A stretch of 5,136 bases of DNA from Candidatus Sumerlaeota bacterium (GTDB taxonomy: Bacteria > Sumerlaeota > Sumerlaeia > UBA8349). Both the position numbers and the translations under genes were made by a program. The notes beneath the pieces were generated by a model that made no database searches, was not told the origin of the DNA, and saw only the letters and a list, made by a program, of their open reading frames with translations. Below, piece by piece: positions 1-5,136 of this stretch; within the stretch, counting starts at the first letter, position 1; every line of letters starts with the position of its first letter. The stretch spans positions 1 to 5,136 of the forward strand of contig DNPO01000254.1 in assembly GCA_003501375.1 (NCBI GenBank), given 5' to 3'.

Positions 1-1014
1 TATGTTTTGGTGGGCATGGCGGGGACATTGCTGCTCGGATGCGCATTCGATGTAATTGGCGCGGTGGTATTATTAGGCTGGGTATTGACGTTGGGTTGCA
101 ACATGCGCCGCAGAGGACGACGTGCGGTTTTGTCTTTTCTCACTTGCCTTGGCGTTCTTTTGCTCCTGCTGATCCCCGCTTTGATCTTAAAAAAGACGCA
201 ACACAACTATCAAATCCATCAGTTTGGCTTCCCGGTGCTAAAAGGGATAGGCGTCTTGTCACGCTTAGTCATGGGTGATTATACCTTGTGGGGAATACGA
301 GGCGAAATTCCGAAAATCCTGGGATGTTTACTATTGGGCGGCATACTCTGGGGAACTTGGCAAGAGTTGCAAACGCGGCGCCAAAACGACAAAGATACTT
401 TTCCCTGGATGGGCATTCTTTCCACCTGGCTTTTTCTTCCCTGGGTTGCAATGATAATTGCAGAGGGATTAGGAACAAAGTCTACACTCAGTCATTTACG
501 TTACCTGTCCCCAGCGCTGCCATCGCTTGCGCTGATCTGGACTTTAGCTATTCTTCATTGGCAACAGCACCCCTTTTTCGCAGCGACATGGCGCCGGAGA
601 CTCTGCTATGGAATAGGAATTGTGATACTACTGCTTCCCACGGGCGCATGGTATGTGCTGGAGTGGGGCACTGGACCGCATACGTTGGTCAAAAAAATGC
701 GGGGGAAATCGGAACTATTTGTCGGCAATGTACTCCCGTTGAAATATGAATTTCGCCATGCCTCGCCCGGGGCGATACAATTAGTAGATTGGGGAATGAA
801 ACATCCTTGTCCAATTGAAGAAGCCCGCTTGGCGCTGGTAAATTTGGCCAGCAACCATGAGACCTGTTGGTTAATTGTTTACGAGAGTCGGAAAACCCCC
901 TTGGACTCGCTGGCAAAATCACCACCAGCCCCCTGGGTAGCCGAGCGACAAATTCACTACGAAGATGCACGGGCAGTGTTGTTAAAAAACATGCGAAACA
1001 CTGTTCAGCCTTAA
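1..1014 (+). CDS. Polytopic membrane protein, probable GT39/ArnT-like (GT-C) glycosyltransferase, C-terminal part (5' end outside window)
   Basis: The reading frame is open from base 1 and ends at TAA 1012-1014, giving 337 visible residues. A TTG at 7 could be read as a start, but it falls at the edge of a membrane segment with no leader or ribosome site, so the gene very probably begins upstream. About six hydrophobic segments are visible, near residues 2-32, 43-63, 104-120, 136-155, 168-186 and 201-220. Arg-rich loops (RRRGRR, TRR, WRRRL) alternate so that all lie on the cytoplasmic side. The last 115 or so residues are soluble and predicted to be extracytoplasmic, with two cysteines (about 270 and 289) that could pair. 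The motif HLRYLSPALP before the fifth segment resembles the R-Y-x-x-P-A-L-P pattern common in GT39 and related polyprenyl-phosphate-sugar-dependent transferases. The catalytic N-terminal loop with its acidic residues would lie upstream and cannot be checked. Neighbouring glycosyltransferases support a glycan role. Another multi-pass membrane protein of glycan assembly remains possible. Confidence 0.72.
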   Translation, partial: YVLVGMAGTLLLGCAFDVIGAVVLLGWVLTLGCNMRRRGRRAVLSFLTCLGVLLLLLIPALILKKTQHNYQIHQFGFPVLKGIGVLSRLVMGDYTLWGIRGEIPKILGCLLLGGILWGTWQELQTRRQNDKDTFPWMGILSTWLFLPWVAMIIAEGLGTKSTLSHLRYLSPALPSLALIWTLAILHWQQHPFFAATWRRRLCYGIGIVILLLPTGAWYVLEWGTGPHTLVKKMRGKSELFVGNVLPLKYEFRHASPGAIQLVDWGMKHPCPIEEARLALVNLASNHETCWLIVYESRKTPLDSLAKSPPAPWVAERQIHYEDARAVLLKNMRNTVQP

Positions 1015-1031
1015 CCGGTCACCGGGTATTA

Positions 1032-1077
1032 AAATGCAAAAATTTCCAATTGCTGGATTGCATTCTTCGTTGCATTT
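1032..1077. repeat. Inverted repeat, 8-bp arms with 30-nt spacer
   Basis: AAATGCAA at 1032-1039 is the exact reverse complement of TTGCATTT at 1070-1077. A further TTGCATT copy lies in between at 1058-1064, so the left arm could pair with either right copy. It sits just past the stop of the membrane-protein gene. It may be an RNA hairpin, a protein-binding site or chance; the arms are AT-rich and short. Confidence 0.3.
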
Positions 1078-1129
1078 CACGCTTTCATAAATGCCATTTT
1101 CCCGAGCATTCCCCGTATTTTTTTAGCCC

Positions 1130-1158
1130 TTGACAACCGTGGAGCCAACTGCCAAATT
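1130..1158 (+). promoter_or_regulatory. Possible sigma-70-type promoter before the GT2 pair
   Basis: TTGACA at 1130-1135 is a perfect match to the -35 consensus. A 17-nt spacer leads to CAAATT at 1153-1158, which matches the -10 consensus at only three of six positions. It would produce a leader of roughly 80 nt before the ATG at 1244. The location after a gap and ahead of three closely spaced genes is sensible, but the poor -10 element keeps confidence low. Confidence 0.25.
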
Positions 1159-1243
1159 GTTTCCCGCCCCTTGCAATGCACGGGAGAAGAAGCACGCCCG
1201 ACATGTTTTGTCTGAAAAATTGCTGAACGAGATTGACCTATCA

Positions 1244-2323
1244 ATGGAAAAAATAGTTGGATCATCCAAAACCATCACTTGGCCAAGCCCCACACAAACA
1301 CCAGGATTGGTTTCTGTCATCATTCCCGCCCTGAACCGCGCCCATCTTTTACCCTCCACCCTTGACTCCATTTTTGCACAAACCTATCGGCCCGTTGAAG
1401 TAGTCATCGTGGATGACGGTTCCACGGATGGTACGCCAGAAGCAGCAGAGCAATGGGCTGCGGCGCACAATGGCAGTGATTTTACCGTGTGCGTATTACG
1501 CCGCGACCACCGGGGAGCATCTGCGGCACGCAATGCTGGTGCGCTCCAATCTAAAGGTGAGTTCATCCAGTTTTTTGATTCCGACGATCTCATGCGCCCG
1601 GAAAAATTGGCAAAAACCATTGAAGCCCTAGTGGCGCAACCGGACTTGGGGTTTGTGACAAGCGATTATCAAACTAACATCAAAAAAAACGGAACGGTTG
1701 TCACTTATCCGCACATTTTATCGGATCTGAAAAAAACACCGCACGTTTATATTGTTGATAGAATGACTGTCAACACGCATGGCCCGATATTCCGCAGAAC
1801 AGCCCTTGCCGTGCTGGGGCCTTGGCTGGAAGATATAAGCATGGGGGACGATTTTGAGTACGGGTTTCGCGCCTTGACAATGTTGCAAGGAAAATGGCTT
1901 CCGGAAATACTCTACGATATTTGCGAGACACCCGGTTCTTTGTCCTTATGCAAAGGTAAAAAACGAGAATGGGGCGAATCTTGGCTTCGAACTTGTGACT
2001 ATGTAGAAAAACAAGCCCACGCGATGGGCGAATCGCAGCAGAGCATCCAGAAAGATTTAGGGTACTTTCTAAAAGCGAAAGCCTACCTGTTGGCAAAAAG
2101 AAAATCCTGGGAGCCTTACGAGGTCATTTTGAACGGAGCGCTTTGTCGCCTTGAACCGCTTGAACGAATACCGTTGCTCTTCCACCGACTTGCCCAGCAA
2201 CCCCAAAAAATTCGTTGGGAGGTCCGTGCAATCCGGAAGGGGGAAGCAAATTTCTCGCCCACGTTCATCCACCGAGTACTGTCTTTTTTCTACAAGATGC
2301 GTTACAAACTAAAAAGGAAATAA
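1244..2323 (+). CDS. Family 2 (GT-A fold) glycosyltransferase
   Basis: Using the ATG at 1244 the product has 359 residues and ends at TAA 2321-2323. The start VSVIIPALNR (23-32), the nucleotide-binding VDDGSTDG (56-63) and the metal-binding DxD within FFDSDD (D112-S113-D114) are the classic GT2 N-terminal signature. GDDFEY (201-206) is a plausible site for the catalytic acidic residue. GT2 enzymes transfer a sugar from a nucleotide-sugar to an acceptor in the cytoplasm; donor and acceptor cannot be told from sequence. The C-terminus is short and basic (about residues 330-359, ending KMRYKLKRK), which may bind membrane lipid. No transmembrane segment is visible. The frame is open upstream to a TTG at 1130, but the ATG is preferred because the product then aligns from its first residues with the paralogue downstream (MEK... 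against MET...). Neither start has a clear Shine-Dalgarno sequence. It is probably cotranscribed with the next two genes. Confidence 0.9.
   Translation: MEKIVGSSKTITWPSPTQTPGLVSVIIPALNRAHLLPSTLDSIFAQTYRPVEVVIVDDGSTDGTPEAAEQWAAAHNGSDFTVCVLRRDHRGASAARNAGALQSKGEFIQFFDSDDLMRPEKLAKTIEALVAQPDLGFVTSDYQTNIKKNGTVVTYPHILSDLKKTPHVYIVDRMTVNTHGPIFRRTALAVLGPWLEDISMGDDFEYGFRALTMLQGKWLPEILYDICETPGSLSLCKGKKREWGESWLRTCDYVEKQAHAMGESQQSIQKDLGYFLKAKAYLLAKRKSWEPYEVILNGALCRLEPLERIPLLFHRLAQQPQKIRWEVRAIRKGEANFSPTFIHRVLSFFYKMRYKLKRK
1278..1649 (+). repeat. Diverged direct repeat, copy A (5' part of first GT2 gene)
   Basis: This stretch aligns with 2442-2816, with a single 3-nt length difference, at high nucleotide similarity. 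Exact shared runs include 24 nt (1357-1380 with 2521-2544), 17 nt (1394-1410 with 2558-2574) and 20 nt (1559-1578 with 2726-2745). It encodes the nucleotide-binding half of the GT2 domain. Similarity continues downstream at protein level but becomes patchy in DNA. Confidence 0.85.
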
Positions 2324-2345
2324 AGTTAAGAAAGCACGATTCTGG

Positions 2346-2362
2346 CGGAAAGGCACTGATTG
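2346..2362 (+). promoter_or_regulatory. Possible ribosome binding site for an alternative TTG start of the two-module glycosyltransferase
   Basis: GGAAAGG lies six bases before the in-frame TTG at 2360-2362. It is the best Shine-Dalgarno-like sequence in front of any gene here, whereas nothing similar precedes the ATG at 2402. It argues for the longer N-terminus, against the evidence from paralogue alignment, so the start remains undecided. Confidence 0.35.
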
Positions 2363-2401
2363 AAAACGAAAACAGAACGTAAGCGTTTTTCTTTTCATCA
2401 A

Positions 2402-4396
2402 ATGGAAACCATGATAAAAAGCACACCTTTCACCTCTCATGCTTGGCCGGGAGCCACACAAACATCGGGATTGGTTTCTGTTATTATTCCGGTACTTAAC
2501 CGCTCCAGCCTTTTACCCCTCACCCTTGACTCCATTTTTGCACAGCCATATCGCCCTGTTGAAGTAGTCATCGTTGATGACGGTTCCACAGATGCCAGTC
2601 CAGAAATTGCAGAAAAATGGGCAGCGGCGCATAATGGCAATGCCGATTTTACCATATGCGTATTACGCCGCCAACACCAGGGAGCATCCTCGGCACGCAA
2701 TGCAGGAGCACTCCAATCTCAAGGGGAGTTCATCCAGTTTTTTGACTCGGACGACCTGATGCGTCCGGAAAAAATAGCAAAGTCGGTACAAGCGCTGCAA
2801 GCGCAACCGGATTTGGATTTTATTGCCAGCGACTTTGCGCGTTTCCGAGAAAGAAAAAACGGAACTACTGTTATCAAGAGTGACCTGCAATATTCTCGAT
2901 TGGAACACACTCCCGAAAAACATGCGGATCAAAACTGTTTAGATACAGAGGCACCGCTTTTCCGCCGAACATCTCTGGCTGCGGTTGGCCAATGGGCAGA
3001 AGATTTATCGCTTGGAGAAGATTTTGAATATATGTTCCGTGTACTCAGCGTTTTGCGCGGGCATTGGTTGCCAGAAATATTATATGATGTCCGGGAAACG
3101 GCGTATTCTGTTTCCAGCCGAGAGTTACAAAAAGGAAGCAAAACCTGGGCGGATCAGTACATCCAGGCTTACGAACGCATTGAAAAAAACGCGCAACTGT
3201 TGGGAATTCCCCAAGAACCGATTTCACGCGCCTTGGGACGACGCTTACAAAAAAACGCTTTAACCCTTGCCAAGCGCAAACAGTGGGATTCCTACGATGC
3301 CATAACAACAGCGGCCTTACACCGAATTGGATCGGTGCAAGGTTGCCTTCTCGCATTCAAAAAGTGCTGGCTGCGACTGCGAGGGAAATTCCGTCCCTTT
3401 ATTGACTACAAGAAAATAGCCATTCAAGTTTTGAAGCGTATCGGAAAAAACGTCCCAAAGAAGTACCGTCCTAAAATAGGCCTCCAGATTAAGTTGTTAG
3501 AAACCGGAATGCCGCAAATCAGCAAGCGGAAGATACGACATCAGATTCACAAACTAGGGAATTTTTCCGGGATTACAGATTGCAGGCGAGAAACCCCGTT
3601 GGTTGTTTCTCTCACCACCTTTCCGGCAAGAATGGATGACGCCTACTACGCCATTTTTTCCCTCATGCGCCAAAGCATAAAACCCGATGCAATCGTGCTA
3701 TGGCTTACCGATGAAGAATGCCCGCGTCATGAGCAGGATGTATCGGCTCCCTTGCTCTCGCTTCGCGAACACGGACTTACCATCAAGTTTGCAAAAAACC
3801 TCAAACCGTACAATAAACTGGTTTACTCGCTGCGAGAATATCCTAACGCAGTGGTCGCGACTGCAGACGATGATATTTATTATTCCAAGGATTGGCTGGA
3901 AAAACTCTACGAGTCCTACTTGGAAACGCCAGTGAACATTCATTGCCACCGTGCGCATGGCGTGCGTTTTGATTCGACGGGAAAAATATTGCCTTATGCG
4001 CAGTGGCGGTTGCAAATGCCCTGGCAGGAAACCATCCCTTCGTTTTTAAATTTTATCACCGGCGTTGGCGGCGTATTATACCCCCCACACTGCTTGCATG
4101 AAGATGCGTTTAATGAAGAACTGTTCCTGCGATTGTCACCCACCAATGATGATATTTGGTTCTGGGTTATGGCTATTTTGAAAGGGACAAAAATTGAGGT
4201 GGTGAGAAACAACGAACCGCATACAGTAGGAATTAATCCAGCGCGAGACTTGGGCCGAAACCAAGAAACAGCACTCTTTAAAGTAAATCGACACAAGAAC
4301 GACGAACAAGTACAAGCCGTTCTTGACCATTATGGTTTAACCCCAATACTCTGGGAAACCTTTCAAAAGGAAACACCCGTCCAATACCGGGCGTAA
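2402..4396 (+). CDS. Two-module glycosyltransferase: GT2 domain fused to a second GT-A-like domain
   Basis: From the ATG at 2402 the product has 664 residues and stops at TAA 4394-4396. Module 1 (about 24-320) is a GT2 domain paralogous to the preceding gene, with VSVIIPVLNR, VDDGSTD (58-64), the DxD in FFDSDD (D115-S116-D117) and GEDFEY (205-210). A basic linker (about 321-398, rich in Lys and Arg) follows. Module 2 (about 399-650) starts PLVVSLTTFPARMD and carries LWLTDEE, a triple Asp in TADDDIYY (D489-D491) as likely metal site, HCHRAHG, TGVGGVLYPP (553-562) and NDDIWFW (582-588). I recognise this pattern from glycosyltransferase-like proteins in capsule and exopolysaccharide clusters, usually stand-alone. 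Two active sites in one chain suggest two successive sugar additions, or a polymerising enzyme like bifunctional chain synthases; this is inference. A TTG at 2360 in frame has a better ribosome site (GGAAAGG, 6 nt away) and would add 14 residues. The ATG is preferred by comparison with the paralogue. The next gene starts 30 bp later. Confidence 0.9.
   Translation: METMIKSTPFTSHAWPGATQTSGLVSVIIPVLNRSSLLPLTLDSIFAQPYRPVEVVIVDDGSTDASPEIAEKWAAAHNGNADFTICVLRRQHQGASSARNAGALQSQGEFIQFFDSDDLMRPEKIAKSVQALQAQPDLDFIASDFARFRERKNGTTVIKSDLQYSRLEHTPEKHADQNCLDTEAPLFRRTSLAAVGQWAEDLSLGEDFEYMFRVLSVLRGHWLPEILYDVRETAYSVSSRELQKGSKTWADQYIQAYERIEKNAQLLGIPQEPISRALGRRLQKNALTLAKRKQWDSYDAITTAALHRIGSVQGCLLAFKKCWLRLRGKFRPFIDYKKIAIQVLKRIGKNVPKKYRPKIGLQIKLLETGMPQISKRKIRHQIHKLGNFSGITDCRRETPLVVSLTTFPARMDDAYYAIFSLMRQSIKPDAIVLWLTDEECPRHEQDVSAPLLSLREHGLTIKFAKNLKPYNKLVYSLREYPNAVVATADDDIYYSKDWLEKLYESYLETPVNIHCHRAHGVRFDSTGKILPYAQWRLQMPWQETIPSFLNFITGVGGVLYPPHCLHEDAFNEELFLRLSPTNDDIWFWVMAILKGTKIEVVRNNEPHTVGINPARDLGRNQETALFKVNRHKNDEQVQAVLDHYGLTPILWETFQKETPVQYRA
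2442..2816 (+). repeat. Diverged direct repeat, copy B (5' part of two-module GT gene)
   Basis: This is the partner of 1278-1649. The offset between copies is constant (1164 nt, then 1167 nt after one extra codon), so the alignment is colinear. The duplicated unit includes the codons upstream of the GT2 core (the W-P-x-x-T-Q-T segment), which shows that whole genes rather than just a motif were copied. Confidence 0.85.
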
Positions 4397-4426
4397 TTGT
4401 TGCGAAAAACGGGAAACAGAAATAGT

Positions 4427-5136
4427 ATGCCTGGAATATACCTCACTTATCAGCCCTCGAAAAGTTCAGTTAGTGCAGAACAAGTTCAGCGATTGATAAA
4501 AAATGCCTCCCCCGCGGGCTTGAAAGCGGTGGAGTACACTCCTGCTCCCTGGTTGCACATACAGCACCTCTATCGTCCCATCACTCATGCCCCAGGAGAT
4601 GCAACGCCCTCTCCCGGTGGACGCGTGGAAGTTCTGCTACATGGAGAAGTGTACGACAGTCCGGGTTTAGCACGATACTTAGGATGGGATCATCCCGAAA
4701 CCTTTTCTATCGAGGATGGGCCGCGCCTGATTGCAACAGGAATTGAGCGCGACGGAATGGATTTTGTCGAACGAATAAACGGTTCATTTTTGCTCGTGGT
4801 TTGGTTTCCCCTGGATAAAAAATTATTCCTCGTTTCTGACCGATGCGCGTTACGCCCACATTATTACACTTGGGAAAACGGTACATTCGCCATGGCTCCC
4901 CAAGTAGCGGCGCTTGCGCAGGCACAGAGAAAAACGCCAAATCCCAATCCAGCGGCCATTGTCGAACTTCTTGCTTTTGAGCACTTAGTCGGCGACAAAA
5001 CCTTGTGCGAGGGAATAAACGTTTTCCCACCGGCATCCATTATGGAACCCGGGAAGAACACGCGGGAATATTGGGATTTTTGTTTTAATGAATCCTCCGC
5101 TTCCGTCCCCCGAGAAACACTACGCGCGGAACTACG
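4427..5136 (+). CDS. Asparagine-synthetase-like protein, N-terminal part, lacking the catalytic cysteine (3' end outside window)
   Basis: The frame is open from ATG 4427 to the window edge, giving 236 visible residues. The fold of the class II (Ntn) glutaminase domain of asparagine synthetase is recognisable: LHGEVYD (71-77, compare NGEIYN), ERINGSFLLVVWF (115-127), LFLVSDRCALRPHYY (133-147, compare the RDR-G-KPLYY motif) and the linker motif LCEGINVFPPASIMEPGK (193-210) with YWD. The ATP-pyrophosphatase synthetase domain (SGGxDS) should lie beyond the window. Active family members begin Met-Cys, the Cys being the nucleophile that hydrolyses glutamine. Here the protein begins MPGI, the conserved Asn of NGE is His72, and the usual Arg of the ERLxI motif aligns with Trp42. 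The domain is therefore probably structural. The enzyme could use free ammonia, or an internal amine as in beta-lactam synthetase and lasso-peptide cyclases. In a glycan locus, amidation of a sugar acid (as proposed for WbpS-like proteins) is another option. Two in-frame TTG codons at 4397 and 4400 do not restore an N-terminal Cys. The ribosome site is weak. Confidence 0.85.
   Translation, partial: MPGIYLTYQPSKSSVSAEQVQRLIKNASPAGLKAVEYTPAPWLHIQHLYRPITHAPGDATPSPGGRVEVLLHGEVYDSPGLARYLGWDHPETFSIEDGPRLIATGIERDGMDFVERINGSFLLVVWFPLDKKLFLVSDRCALRPHYYTWENGTFAMAPQVAALAQAQRKTPNPNPAAIVELLAFEHLVGDKTLCEGINVFPPASIMEPGKNTREYWDFCFNESSASVPRETLRAEL

Larger units (their letters stand above)
1015..1243. other. 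Intergenic region between membrane protein and first GT2 gene
   Basis: This stretch of 229 bases holds no convincing gene. It contains an inverted repeat (AAATGCAA at 1032-1039, TTGCATTT at 1070-1077), a run of seven T at 1118-1124, and an isolated TTGACA at 1130-1135. The frame of the downstream glycosyltransferase is open back to a TTG at 1130. Those extra 38 codons have no counterpart in the paralogous gene and no ribosome site precedes them, so I treat them as non-coding. I do not see a strong intrinsic terminator. Confidence 0.55.

Noticed and set aside
288..749. Plus-strand open frame of 153 codons overlapping the membrane-protein gene in another frame
   Set aside because: Its composition is not protein-like, it has no known motif, and it lies inside a frame with clear membrane segments and positive-inside topology.
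1090..1124. Terminator-like structure: AATGC/GCATT arms followed by a T run
   Set aside because: The stem is only five base pairs with an 11-nt loop, and the T run starts several bases after the stem. It does not meet the usual form of an intrinsic terminator.
1682..1736. Runs of eight and seven A in the first GT2 gene (1682-1689, 1730-1736) as phase-variation or frameshift sites
   Set aside because: A-rich Lys codons are frequent throughout these genes, the frame is intact, and no alternative frame continues usefully after a slip.
1278..2816. The direct repeats as ends of a mobile element
   Set aside because: They are coding, diverged and part of two paralogous genes. There is no transposase, terminal inverted repeat or target duplication.
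3698..4015. Minus-strand open frames opposite the second glycosyltransferase module and elsewhere
   Set aside because: They lack recognisable motifs and lie entirely opposite a plus-strand gene with strong family signatures, so they are shadows.
4427..5136. Ordinary asparagine biosynthesis gene asnB
   Set aside because: The N-terminal Cys and other glutaminase residues are missing and the neighbours are glycosyltransferases, so a symbol for the housekeeping enzyme is not justified.
4427..5136. Lasso-peptide cluster, suggested by the Cys-less asparagine-synthetase-like protein
   Set aside because: No short precursor gene, leader peptidase or transporter is visible in the window. The idea stays open only for the sequence downstream.

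Overview
The window holds four consecutive plus-strand genes that look like part of a bacterial surface-polysaccharide or glycoconjugate locus. The outer two genes run off the window. In order they are: the 3' part of a polytopic membrane protein of the GT39/ArnT-like (GT-C fold) type (1-1014); a family 2 (GT-A) glycosyltransferase (about 1244-2323); a larger glycosyltransferase with two glycosyltransferase modules in one chain (about 2402-4396); and the 5' part of an asparagine-synthetase-like gene (4427 to the window end), which has no stop codon inside the window. I see no RNA gene, CRISPR array, insertion sequence or phage feature.

The organism cannot be named from this sequence. Base composition is balanced, Shine-Dalgarno signals are weak in front of most genes, and the membrane protein has a long tail predicted to lie outside the cytoplasm. 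This fits a Gram-negative, environmental-type bacterium (for example in the PVC, Bacteroidota or Acidobacteriota range), but that is a guess.

Layout: gene 1 is separated from gene 2 by about 230 bp that hold a small inverted repeat and an isolated TTGACA box, so a new transcript may start there. Genes 2, 3 and 4 follow at short spacing (78 and 30 bp with the preferred starts) and look like one transcription unit. Genes 2 and 3 are tandem paralogues. Their first 120 or so codons are nearly the same at the DNA level, the rest is more diverged, and gene 3 carries an additional C-terminal glycosyltransferase domain.

Inferred joint role: the cytoplasmic glycosyltransferases add sugars to a lipid-linked glycan, the membrane protein transfers or processes a lipid-linked sugar on the outer face of the membrane, and the asparagine-synthetase-like protein may make an amide or another ATP-driven bond on a sugar acid or peptide. 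The most unusual point is that this last protein begins Met-Pro instead of Met-Cys and has lost other glutaminase residues, so it is unlikely to use glutamine as its nitrogen donor.
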